From: Candidatus Thorarchaeota archaeon SMTZ1-83
Lineage (GTDB): Archaea; Asgardarchaeota; Thorarchaeia; Thorarchaeales; Thorarchaeaceae
DNA: 18,917 nt
Reading direction: 5' to 3'
Assembly (NCBI GenBank): GCA_001563325.1
Contig: LRSK01000114.1
Span: forward strand, 1-18,917
The position numbers and the translations under genes were made by a program. Of the stretch, positions 1 to 8,900 are shown piece by piece (position 1 is the stretch's first letter; each line of letters opens with the position of its first letter). Under the pieces are notes generated by a model, which ran no database searches, was not told the DNA's origin, and was given only the letters and a program-made list of their open reading frames with translations.

Positions 1-2
1 AC

Positions 3-572
3 TTCATCCTCAATTCAGTTGAGGACTGGAAAGGAACCGTGGCCGAGGTGTACTCCGGAAGTCCCACCGAATCTTGGGAACTTGGAGTGTCCGCCGCTCA
101 GAGTCTTGCAAATGTCGCTTTAGGGCAAAGGTATGATATAGCTGTCGTTAGCGCTGGTGGTTTCCCAAGTGATGGCACTCTCTACAGCGCGGTTGAGGCT
201 CTCAATGCAGGGTTTCAGGCGACTCGTCGGGATGGAGTCATTGTGCTGGTGGCCGAATGCAGCATGGGGGTCGGTCCCGATGGATTCTTGAACGGTGTGT
301 CACGCTCAGGCTCTGAGAGGGACCTGCTCCTTCAAGTTGAACCTGGCTTCGAAGTGGGGAATGAGAGGGCGCGGTATTTCTTGAAAGTCTTGGAGTCACG
401 AAGCCTGATTCTATGTTCTAGGATGCGCTCTTCGCTGGTTGAAGAGAACATGCACTGTATCCCAGTGCGTGATCTAGAGGAAGGCCTCGAGGTTGCACAA
501 GAGCTGACTACTACTCGTGCTCGAATAGCTGCTTTCGTCGACGGAACTCGTACAAATCCTTTGGTGCACTGA
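3..572 (+). CDS. LarA-family (nickel-dependent lactate racemase-like) protein, C-terminal part, 5' end cut by window
   Basis: The reading frame is open from the first bases of the window, so the start lies upstream. The GTG at 39 is inside the domain and is unlikely to be the true start. The visible 189 residues match the C-terminal lobe of the LarA family: a beta strand ending in SAGGFPSDGTLYSAVEAL (about bases 156-203), then a second strand with GVIVLVAECSMGVG and a helix-rich end. LarA enzymes use a nickel-pincer nucleotide to racemise or epimerise 2-hydroxy acids. The nickel ligands sit in the missing N-terminal half, so cofactor use cannot be judged here. In characterised LarA the corresponding YQAVKG segment supplies a Gln and a Lys to the active site (from memory). 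Here they are Ser (186-188) and Glu (195-197), which suggests a homologue with another substrate. The stop at 570-572 faces the convergent gene ending at 604. Confidence 0.8.
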   Translation, partial: FILNSVEDWKGTVAEVYSGSPTESWELGVSAAQSLANVALGQRYDIAVVSAGGFPSDGTLYSAVEALNAGFQATRRDGVIVLVAECSMGVGPDGFLNGVSRSGSERDLLLQVEPGFEVGNERARYFLKVLESRSLILCSRMRSSLVEENMHCIPVRDLEEGLEVAQELTTTRARIAAFVDGTRTNPLVH

Positions 573-603
573 ACGCGAGAATACTGGTTGTCCTGCCGTA
601 GAG

Positions 604-909
604 CTACTTGGAATTCTCAAACAGAGCATCTGCAGCCGCGATTGCATCCTTTGTCTCTTTCCTGCTGAACTCGGGGAGCTCCCCGGCTTTTGCAATCCTC
701 ACAAGAACCAGAGCATTCTTCTCTTTGGGCTGCATCTCCCACGACATCTCATAGTCTGGATGTTCATTCACGAACTGACCCAGCATCTCTATCCACGTAT
801 CTTTGACATCCTCAATGTCTGCGTAGAGGAAATCCATGAGCGGAATCGAAATTTCTACCTGGAGAACGCGATTGTTCATGATGTAGTAGTTGTCAATGTT
901 CCAGGGCAT
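604..909 (-). CDS. small conserved-looking hypothetical protein (101 aa)
   Basis: I do not recognise this protein. From the ATG at 909 it encodes about 101 residues with no signal peptide and no membrane segment. It is acidic and looks like a compact alpha/beta protein, with an alternating hydrophobic stretch (YYIMNNRVLQVEISIPLM) followed by a helix, a strand (NALVLVRIAKAG) and an amphipathic C-terminal helix. An upstream TTG at 924 would add five residues. I prefer 909 because a GGAG at 919-922 lies nine bases before it. The gene follows the 1604-residue surface protein on the same strand after a gap of about 77 bases, so it could be read from the same transcript or from its own promoter. 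It ends tail to tail with the LarA-family gene, 31 bases away. Function unknown. Confidence 0.65.
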   Translation of the reverse strand: MPWNIDNYYIMNNRVLQVEISIPLMDFLYADIEDVKDTWIEMLGQFVNEHPDYEMSWEMQPKEKNALVLVRIAKAGELPEFSRKETKDAIAAADALFENSK

Positions 910-975
910 TGTAGTGGTCTCCAAGTGTCGGGATTCTATACAATTGACGATTCTTCTTGAGTCAAATAAGGGGTG

Positions 976-996
976 CTCGGATGAGCCTATTCCGAG
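976..996 (-). terminator. stem-loop across the stop codon of the 1604-aa gene
   Basis: A perfect 6-bp inverted repeat, CTCGGA (976-981) and TCCGAG (991-996), flanks a 9-base loop that contains the stop codon (987-989). A G-T pair can extend the stem by one. On the minus strand the stem is followed about 10 bases later by a modest T-rich stretch (TTATTTG). It could be a weak terminator or a 3'-end stabiliser separating the giant gene from the small gene downstream. Archaeal terminators usually depend on T runs rather than hairpins, so the call is tentative. Confidence 0.3.
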
Positions 997-3900
997 TCGG
1001 TCTTATCCTTTGAGATCAGGTCCTCAACCTCTCTAAGGAACTTCTCTTCCTCAGTTAGAGCCTCTTCCGTTTCAGGTGGTGGTTCATCCACTGGCTCAGG
1101 CTCAACAACCTCTTCGACTCTCTCAGGTTCAGCTACCTCTTCGACTTTTTCGGGTTCAGCTACGTCTTCGACTTTCTCAGGTTCCTCTACTTCAGGCGGC
1201 ATCTCAGGCTCATCGATTTCAGGAGTGGTCTTCACTTCATAGATGCTTTCTTCCTCCTCATCAGCAATCCCCAATCCCTGCCGCTGAAGCACTGTGTGTA
1301 CTCCGATTGGGTAGATAGCACCTTGGTCCATGATACGGAGGATGATATCGAATGCCTCGGCCTCAGTGGTCTTGAGCTTATTCGCTGCTTTGGTCAGGAT
1401 GTCCCGAATTAGAAACTCGTTTCTGCCGTACAAGTCTTTGATCAGCTTCACTATCTTCTTCTCGGGTCCCTTCAACTTCACCTTGGGATCTATATGATGT
1501 GGAAGCATCCAATCATAATTGAACGCAGTGTTGAGATTCGAAACAACCCATTCGGGGTCAAAGCAGTCGACAAGCCCTGTCCAACCTTCGAGGTCTGACT
1601 CGTATTGATCTTCAAAGATCTCAACGAAGAACTGAAGCCTGTCTCTCAGACGAGCACTCATTTCTCCCTCAACTATCATTATCCCGATGATGTATCTACC
1701 ACTGTAGCTGTTCAGACGTAGTCCTTGATAGTTGATCTCTTCGAGAGAACCTTGGACCCCATTGCCCTTGATCTCTCCGTAAACACTAGTTATCGCCGCA
1801 ATGAAACCGCTGATGAGGTCCGGCTGGATTCTACTCTGCGCAAACGGATGGTAGAATACGCAGGTTCCTCTGTCTGTGTAGACCGCCATGAAGTGTTGTA
1901 CCATTTCGAGTTCCATGAACGCCTCCAGCTGTTTTTCAAGCCTGGACTTTGCTGCGAATCTTCTTGGCTGAAGTTTCCCTTTCCACAGCGACCTAGTTCC
2001 TACAACAACTACTACGACTGCCATAAGGAACAACACTAGTGGCTGTTGTATCAAGAAGAGGAAAATACCGAGGATGTTCTGAGGAGTGACACTGATAGCC
2101 ACCGGGGCGGTGGATGCTGGCCATTCTTGCCGGGATCCTGCGTATTCAGCCCATACATAGGCACCTGTCGCACTAGCAGGCACATCAATGTTGACCTCCG
2201 CCACACCATCCACGTCAGTTTCGTCTGACCTAAAGACTAGAATAGGCTCTCCATCAGTAAGGTTGAATCTGGCATAGACCGTAATCGTCAGTCCTGGGAC
2301 TGGTACTCCACTCCTTGATGCGTTGACCGTGACTGGGATTACATTACCTATGATGTCTGTATCAAGCTCTACCAACATCAGTAGAGTGTGGACCTTGGAC
2401 AAGATTGTGAGATTACCCATCTTCCGGGTTGAATTGCATTTCTGCGCCGAAGCTATGATATGAAACGTGTAATTACCGGGCGGATATGATGAGCTCAACC
2501 ACAATCCATACCTATAGGTGGAAGTAATCGAGTTGTAAGGCATGGAGTAATTGGTGCCATCGAAGTCGAGAGTTACGACTCCCCAGTTCACTGCAGATGT
2601 GTGAAAGTCATCCTGGATGGTGGCAGATATCCAGACTGTTTCGTTTTCGTACTCCTCGAATAGGTCAAGGAACTGAAGGCTGATTGATACTGGCAGTACC
2701 TGTATGGTCAATTGCGTGAAATTGTCGAAGTAGCCAGCCTTCTGGATAGTGAGATTGAGAGTGTAGCTCCCGGTGGTCATTCCCGTACTTGGGATTGTCA
2801 CGCTGATCAGACTCGGTGACACTTGAACCCAGCTTTCGCCCGCGGCATGCCAACCGAAGACTATGGCATCCACTAAGATGCCAGTGCCATTTCTAGCATC
2901 ACGAAATGTGACGTTGAACGTCAAGGAGGCGTCCCAGTACATAGAGAACGTCCCAGTCGCCGTCACTGTGCTAGGTATAGCGGTCACGTTTAGGGACAGT
3001 GGAACAACAGCCTTGTCGAATCCGATTCTTGAAACTGTCAGATTGACCAGAAATCCGGTTCCCAGTGACTTTACTGGACCGATAGGAATCCTATAGGTTC
3101 CATTTCCAAGATTCGTTGCTGCATATGGGACACCCAATACGGTGACAGCCACAGTGGCATCAGTTGTAAACGTGCCGTTTGAAAAAGTTACATTCACCCA
3201 GAGAAGTCGAATCTCATCATAGAGAACTGTGTTTTCTGTCCATGATGGATTCACAACGAGCTGAGATGCACTGACTGTCACGTTGATGTTCAGTTTCAAG
3301 GCAGACTGAGCTTGATATCCATAGAGCCAAGCACTGATGTTTGCATCATGCAAACCAGGGCCAAGACTCCATCCTGTGATTGAAACCTCCCAGTCTGTTC
3401 CGTTGAATGAGAGATCGAATGTGCTACCCCCTATGGTCACATTGACAGTAGCCGATCCAGGAACAGGCGCGCCCTGGTATGTGTAGTTCAGGGTGAGGTT
3501 CAGTGCGTGATTGTAGTCTATGGTGACGTTGGCTGGGTCCCAGGTCGGGACCATGCTCGTAGGAGCCTCCTCTATTGTGAATGTTGCGGTATTGTCACTG
3601 ACATGGTCATACCCAGCTTTGCTGATGTTCACGAAGACGTTGTGAGTTCCCAAATCGAATGTGTTGTTAAACTCAATCCAGTAGGTCCCATTCGTGCCAT
3701 GCAAGAAGGTAGGTGAACCGTCTACGCTGACGTCCAACTGGTCAGCATCAGTGATGAGTGAACCATCCCTATCGTGAGTGTAGTTGACCCGGAAGATTGA
3801 GTACTGCGTCCAATCAAATGTATCGGATATCCACTCGAGCTGCAGACTCGTCTGGTGAGTCAAGGTAACAGTGATGTCAATGGACCTGTTTTGGATTGCA

Positions 3901-5801
3901 GGACCCACTGCATATACCGTGAAAGTGTCGGTACCACTTGCATTATTCAGGGTGTCTACATCTACGCTCCATGTTCCACCTCCAAGGTCGTTCATGGTGT
4001 CATTCACTATAGAACGATAGTCGTAGGTCAAGACCGCATCGGGGCTGCTGATTCCCACACTATTGAATTCGTCATCAAACTGCACCGTGACAGTGAAGCT
4101 GCTATCGGTGTTGGCTCTTATGATGATGGGCGTGACTGATGTCAATGCGGTGGGGTAGAATATGGTCATCTGCTTCATAAGCAGGCCTGCTTCCGTCCCG
4201 TTTGACCAATACACCTGTATCAGAAACGTACCGTTGTCCGATGCAGTTTCAACGTCCCACTGGTACTGAGAATGTCCTCCAGAAACGCCTCCCAGCGAAG
4301 GTGCGTATACAGTCGAACCCTCATGCAGAACCGTCAAGTTTGTAGTGCCCGTATTCACGCCGTTGGCGCTTTGGTCTTCGATTGTTGAGTTGATGTCCAT
4401 GTCCACGAGAATGCTTGCCATGGTCAGTAGTTCACTATCATCGGAAGAATCGAATGTTCGAATATCTGTGACGTAGTTGTGGCCATCGAAGGTCAGTGTC
4501 CATGTTTCGCTTGTCATATGGGAGCATGTTACGTTATTGGCTGACCTAATGTATTCTGTATGATTGACGGCGCTGCTACTATTGTAGAGCCCCGTAGTCG
4601 TCCAGCCAAGCGGTACAGAAACGTTAAGGTACCTGTTGTAAATTCCAGCCATCGTCGGATACGAAGTAACAGTTGTTGCGTTCCAATAGACAGGACCTCC
4701 TGACGTTTGCGCCTCCCAACTGGTGGTTGATGCCGCGTTTTGTCTGTACCAGAGCGTAAGATTGTAGTAGATACTGACTGACTGGTTGCTATCGAACTGA
4801 ATGCTAGTTATGTTCCTGTTCAGACTCAAGGTAGATGAAAGGCCACTAGCCTCAGTTCCGTTGAGTTTCAGATCAATACCTGAATAGTCCGAATACTGCA
4901 ATGCGGAGTTCGATGTCTGATTCCAAGGAATATACGTGTAGTTAACTAGAGCTTCAAATGGACGGTCCTCCCAGCCTCCACTGCTCGTACGTCTCCATGT
5001 ACTGAACTGTCCGTTACCAGATTCGCAATACCAACGGATATTGGGGTATTCACCTCCTGCTTCCTGCAATAGGCTCCCGTTAATGACTGCATAGTACACT
5101 TCGTTGGCACTGAGAATTGAACTCTGGCTGACATTTATCCAAGTGGCACTCGTGCCCACATCTTGAATTTCGACGCCTGCTGCTAAGGTTGTGGATCCGT
5201 CAGAGTGGTTTGCGCGAATCTCCAGATAGGCATAGCCCTGATCAAGAGGGCCTGGAGTAAAGCTAGGGGAATCATAAAGGATGCTGTAGTTCTGCAGCTG
5301 TCCGTCATGTGTCATGTTGTAGAATCCTTGTGCAAGATGGTCATAGTAAAGATCGAGGTCATACTCCCAAATCCGGTAGAAGAGGGAGTAAGTTGCCAAT
5401 GAGTAGTTCCCAACCGACTTCCTTTCAGGTGCAGCGGTGATGTTGTTGGCAGTGACAGTCGCTTTGAATAGTGTCCACCCTGGTTCCTGATAGCTGGAGA
5501 GATCGATTAGCTCCGTATGCGCGTTCAAATCAACAAAGGAGTTCAGGAGCAGCACAGATTGCCCGTCTATCACCCTACTCAAGTAAAGGACTGATTGAGT
5601 GGGATTCCCGGCACCACCCTCAGACGCAACTCTAGCCTTCAAATCATCCAGCACGGCTTTTTGTTCATCTGATGCCGCTTCCTTCTGCATAATATCTGCC
5701 GCTGGGATCATGGCCAATATGATAGACAATGCGATGAATGCTGTCAACGCGGCTTTTCTCATTCTCTTCCCTCTATTGCGTAACAAAGGCCTATCTGACA
5801 T
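987..5801 (-). CDS. giant single-pass surface protein: Ig-like repeats, TM helix, cytosolic longin-like and winged-helix-like domains, acidic tail (1604 aa)
   Basis: Numbering starts from the ATG at 5801. Residues 14-36 form a signal or anchor segment (AALTAFIALSIILAMIPAA). Residues about 70-650 are an extracellular region shared with the neighbouring 2810-residue protein. About six Ig-like repeats fill 650-1240, with many N-X-S/T sequons. One long hydrophobic helix (about 1242-1270, ILGIFLFLIQQPLVLFLMAV) is followed by a basic stretch, which places the rest inside the cell. Residues about 1290-1405 have a strand-strand-helix-strands-helix pattern like longin/roadblock domains. About 1444-1498 looks winged-helix-like. 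The end (about 1515-1604) is Glu/Pro rich with 9-residue repeats. An inner ATG at 5762 has a good GAGG site seven bases upstream and would give a shorter, more typical signal peptide (MRKAALTAF). I list the outer start only to keep the numbering. Likely role: surface receptor or adhesin; ligand unknown. Confidence 0.85.
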   Translation of the reverse strand: MSDRPLLRNRGKRMRKAALTAFIALSIILAMIPAADIMQKEAASDEQKAVLDDLKARVASEGGAGNPTQSVLYLSRVIDGQSVLLLNSFVDLNAHTELIDLSSYQEPGWTLFKATVTANNITAAPERKSVGNYSLATYSLFYRIWEYDLDLYYDHLAQGFYNMTHDGQLQNYSILYDSPSFTPGPLDQGYAYLEIRANHSDGSTTLAAGVEIQDVGTSATWINVSQSSILSANEVYYAVINGSLLQEAGGEYPNIRWYCESGNGQFSTWRRTSSGGWEDRPFEALVNYTYIPWNQTSNSALQYSDYSGIDLKLNGTEASGLSSTLSLNRNITSIQFDSNQSVSIYYNLTLWYRQNAASTTSWEAQTSGGPVYWNATTVTSYPTMAGIYNRYLNVSVPLGWTTTGLYNSSSAVNHTEYIRSANNVTCSHMTSETWTLTFDGHNYVTDIRTFDSSDDSELLTMASILVDMDINSTIEDQSANGVNTGTTNLTVLHEGSTVYAPSLGGVSGGHSQYQWDVETASDNGTFLIQVYWSNGTEAGLLMKQMTIFYPTALTSVTPIIIRANTDSSFTVTVQFDDEFNSVGISSPDAVLTYDYRSIVNDTMNDLGGGTWSVDVDTLNNASGTDTFTVYAVGPAIQNRSIDITVTLTHQTSLQLEWISDTFDWTQYSIFRVNYTHDRDGSLITDADQLDVSVDGSPTFLHGTNGTYWIEFNNTFDLGTHNVFVNISKAGYDHVSDNTATFTIEEAPTSMVPTWDPANVTIDYNHALNLTLNYTYQGAPVPGSATVNVTIGGSTFDLSFNGTDWEVSITGWSLGPGLHDANISAWLYGYQAQSALKLNINVTVSASQLVVNPSWTENTVLYDEIRLLWVNVTFSNGTFTTDATVAVTVLGVPYAATNLGNGTYRIPIGPVKSLGTGFLVNLTVSRIGFDKAVVPLSLNVTAIPSTVTATGTFSMYWDASLTFNVTFRDARNGTGILVDAIVFGWHAAGESWVQVSPSLISVTIPSTGMTTGSYTLNLTIQKAGYFDNFTQLTIQVLPVSISLQFLDLFEEYENETVWISATIQDDFHTSAVNWGVVTLDFDGTNYSMPYNSITSTYRYGLWLSSSYPPGNYTFHIIASAQKCNSTRKMGNLTILSKVHTLLMLVELDTDIIGNVIPVTVNASRSGVPVPGLTITVYARFNLTDGEPILVFRSDETDVDGVAEVNIDVPASATGAYVWAEYAGSRQEWPASTAPVAISVTPQNILGIFLFLIQQPLVLFLMAVVVVVVGTRSLWKGKLQPRRFAAKSRLEKQLEAFMELEMVQHFMAVYTDRGTCVFYHPFAQSRIQPDLISGFIAAITSVYGEIKGNGVQGSLEEINYQGLRLNSYSGRYIIGIMIVEGEMSARLRDRLQFFVEIFEDQYESDLEGWTGLVDCFDPEWVVSNLNTAFNYDWMLPHHIDPKVKLKGPEKKIVKLIKDLYGRNEFLIRDILTKAANKLKTTEAEAFDIILRIMDQGAIYPIGVHTVLQRQGLGIADEEEESIYEVKTTPEIDEPEMPPEVEEPEKVEDVAEPEKVEEVAEPERVEEVVEPEPVDEPPPETEEALTEEEKFLREVEDLISKDKTDSE
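1095..1190 (-). repeat. in-frame 27-base tandem repeat encoding an acidic Glu/Pro/Val tail
   Basis: Three full 27-base units (1095-1121, 1122-1148, 1149-1175) and a partial fourth (from 1176) share the core CTCAGGTTCAGCTACCTCTT on the plus strand, with a few mismatches. Read on the minus strand they encode the 9-residue series EPEKVEDVA, EPEKVEEVA, EPERVEEVV and then EPEPVDE, at about residues 1538-1569 of the 1604-residue protein. This is a coding minisatellite, so its copy number may vary between strains. Confidence 0.85.
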
Positions 5802-5983
5802 CTATTTCGCATCCCGCTTTCTACCTTCTGCCGAAAATGAACCGAAGGCACATGCGATTAATCGTTCGCGACTCAGGAGGACGTCGTACGATTCGGCATC
5901 TATGAAGGCTCCTCGCAGATGCGTTCATAGCATCCTAACTCTCGGCATCTTGGGTATATCAATTAACTGCGGGTGTCGCCTTA
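5802..5983 (-). promoter_or_regulatory. intergenic region between the two giant genes, with palindromes; probable promoter region of the 1604-aa gene
   Basis: This 182-base gap holds a perfect 10-bp palindrome CGATTAATCG (5855-5864), an 8-bp palindrome TCGTACGA (5884-5891) and a 7-bp inverted repeat CTATGAA / TTCATAG (5900-5906 and 5924-5930, 17-base loop). A 9-base direct repeat TCGGCATCT occurs at 5893-5901 and 5942-5950. AT-rich TATA-like spots on the minus strand are the palindrome itself and GATATAC near 5954-5960. The gap length fits a separate promoter for the downstream gene, but no single TATA box is convincing. Confidence 0.3.
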
Positions 5984-8900
5984 CTATTTTTCGGCACGCT
6001 CACCTGCTTCGTAGACAATGACCTTCTTACGTCCTGATTTTACCTCTGAGAAGCTTCGGTCGAGTTCTAGTATGTTCTTGACTAGCTTGCTAGCTCTTTG
6101 TGGTGGAATCCCAGATATTTCCGCGATCTCTGCACGGGTCAGCCCTTGGGGATTGGTGAAGATGAGCGCCTTGATACCTTCTGCTTCGCTACTGTCCGGT
6201 CCCACAATGACCCAATCAGTTTCGAACTTCTTGAGGGTGTTCGGCCAATCTAGGAGTTCGGTTTCATACTCCTTCTCGAACGCATCCACCAAAGAACGGA
6301 GCTCAGTCTTTGCAGCATCGTCTACCATCTCACTAGCAGCAAGTACGCCGATTAGTCGCTTTCCAGCATAGAAGTAGAGTTCTAGACCGTGAATGCCAAC
6401 TGAGGATTCCGAATCCTCAACTAGCTCAAGCGCCCCGACTAGCTCCTCTTGAGCCAAGAAACTGATGGCTCTGACTTGATATGCTTCGGGACTAGATTCC
6501 AGTGCCCGCACAAGTATGTGTTTTCTGTCACCGAAGCTGAACACAGTACAGAATTCCGCTTTGACATAGAATGCAAGCTGCTGTAGTATCGAGGTAACGT
6601 TTCGAACTCTCGCAGTAGGCTTTCTTCTACGCGACCTTAGAGTCACACCGCCTATGGCCGCTACGGATACAACGACAATCATAAGCTGAACAAGGGGGTC
6701 GCCAAGCAGTCCAAAGAGAGGATTGCCTTCCACCTGATTGACTGTTACAATCTGGGCATCGCTATGAGCGGCCCAAGCAGTTCGTGAGGCGATGGTTGCC
6801 GCTTGCACTTCAACTTGAGCGGCTCCCTGAGGAAGCTCGAAGCCTACTTGGGCTATTCCCTCGCTACCAGTTACCCCTGTCATTGTTATGTCGTACGGGA
6901 CTCCATCACGAGGAGTCACAGTGAACACGAATCTAACTTCTATTCCTGATACAGGAGTTCCCGAATCGGTTACGGTGGCTGTCACCACAATGTCTTCGCC
7001 CTCTGTTCCCTCATCGGCACTCAATGCAATAGCCAACAAGTAGTTAGTCTTATCATGGATGAAGAGCGTGGCGTTTTGTGAGGCATCAACACAGTCTATC
7101 GCAGTGGCAAAGAATGTGATGTCGTATTCGCCTATCGGAATTGACGTTCTCAGCCAAATCTCAACAGTGTACATCTGAGTAGTGGCCTCGAATTCCATGG
7201 AGTAGTTTGAACCTCTGAACTTCATCTCCAAACTGGCCCAAGACACTGGACGGCTGTTGTGCGTGTCATTGAGGTAAGCAGACACAACGACAGTTTCGTT
7301 TGTGTATTCATTTATGCTACTATCAACAATCAGGGACGTTGGGATGGGCAAGAGCTCCAGTGTGAGCTCCTCATGTACATCCTCGTGCCCGGTCTTTGTC
7401 AAAGTGAAGCTCAGAGTATGGTTGCCAATATGCAGACTCGTGTCGGGAAGAACACTGACTCTACCAACTCCCTGATTCATGAGTGAATAGGCATCTGGCC
7501 ACACCACATCCAGCACACCCACATCTATGAGTGAGGACTTTCTAGCATCGAAGTACGATACTTCTAGTGCAATGGTGCTGTTGACATAGTTCGAAGTCAG
7601 GCCGGTGATATTGACATAAGTCGGAATCGGGATGACTTCCATGAAGAACTCATCCATGAGTGAATAGAACCCATATGCCGAAAGATTGGACACGCAACGA
7701 AACAGGCCAATTCCAGGGGTCGTTCCATCGATCGTAGATTCCCAATGGTCTGCATTCCAAGTGTAGGCATGCGGAGTCCCGTTGATTGTGAGCAAGTACG
7801 TTGCTCCGGGGATGTAGCTCCCATTCATCATCGTATACGACACATTCAGATTCAGGAATTCGTCGTAGTAGATCGTTGTGTTGGTATAGTCCAACTGAAT
7901 ATTGGCCGCCGCGAGAGTCACGTTCAACGTTGCGAACACAGTTGTGGTTCTAACAGCGAATCGTGCGACCGTGACGTTGATTGAGTACACGCCAATTGGT
8001 ATGTATTGCCCTAGATCCATGAAGTACTCTCCATCACCAAGATGGATTGCCATTTCTGTGCTCCCTGCCATGGTGAACCAGACTGTGGCATCAATCAATG
8101 GTGCGCTATCCGATGTGTTGACCCCAATCGTCAACACGACTGGAGTGATGTAGTCAACTTGAAGCAGTATCCATGAAGGCGTAAGGATTGGGATGTCCTC
8201 TTCAACAGTAAGAATCCGCCATGAAACACCCGGCTCGTACCCAGTCTTGTTGGCGTTTACAGTCACATTCCAGACACCAAGTCCTATGTCCGCAGCGGCT
8301 AGTGCGAGATGCCACTTCTCGTCGGTGGAATTGTAGATGAGATACTGAAGTCTAGTGCCATTCAGTGTAAGTGTCACATTGGCCCCTAGAATCGGTTGGT
8401 AGTCTTGCGTGTAGGTGACGGAGAATCCCACATTCTCAACGTAGCTGACCGACGGCCCGAAGGGATTCACAAAGAACGTGTTCCGAGCGGCTGTTATGTT
8501 TACGCCGGCACGAACTGCAGACTGACTTTGGTATACGGGCTCCCATGCGCTTATCGTGGCGTCAAAGACCCCAATCCCTATGTCGGAACCAGCGAGAGAC
8601 ACCTCCCAGGACCCTGCTACGTAGGTGAGGTTGAAGGTGCGCCCATTTATCGTGACATTCACGAAGGCGCTGAGCGGCACATCGCCGCCGTAGTACGTGT
8701 AGTCCACTGTCAGATTGAGGTACTCAGTGTATTCGATGGTGACGTTGGCAGGATTCCAATTGTATGAGAGTGCCGTAGCCACTGGATTCACGGTGAGAAT
8801 TGAAGTGTCACTCTGATTCTGATAACCGTAGGCCCAAGCCTGAATTAACATAGTATGGGGGCCAAGACCTAGAGATGCGCTTGTTAGATTCGCAATCCAG

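Noticed and set aside
39..41. GTG at 39 as the start of the LarA-family gene
   Set aside because: The frame is open upstream to the window edge with family-like sequence (FILNSVEDWKGT), so the gene begins outside the window.
5599..6021. Plus-strand open frame of 140 codons across the gap between the giant genes
   Set aside because: Most of it is antisense to the coding ends of both giant genes. It has no ribosome site and no recognisable protein pattern, so it looks like a chance frame.
8396..8767. Plus-strand open frame of 123 codons inside the Ig-repeat region
   Set aside because: It is antisense to the repeats and not preserved as a repeated product in other units.
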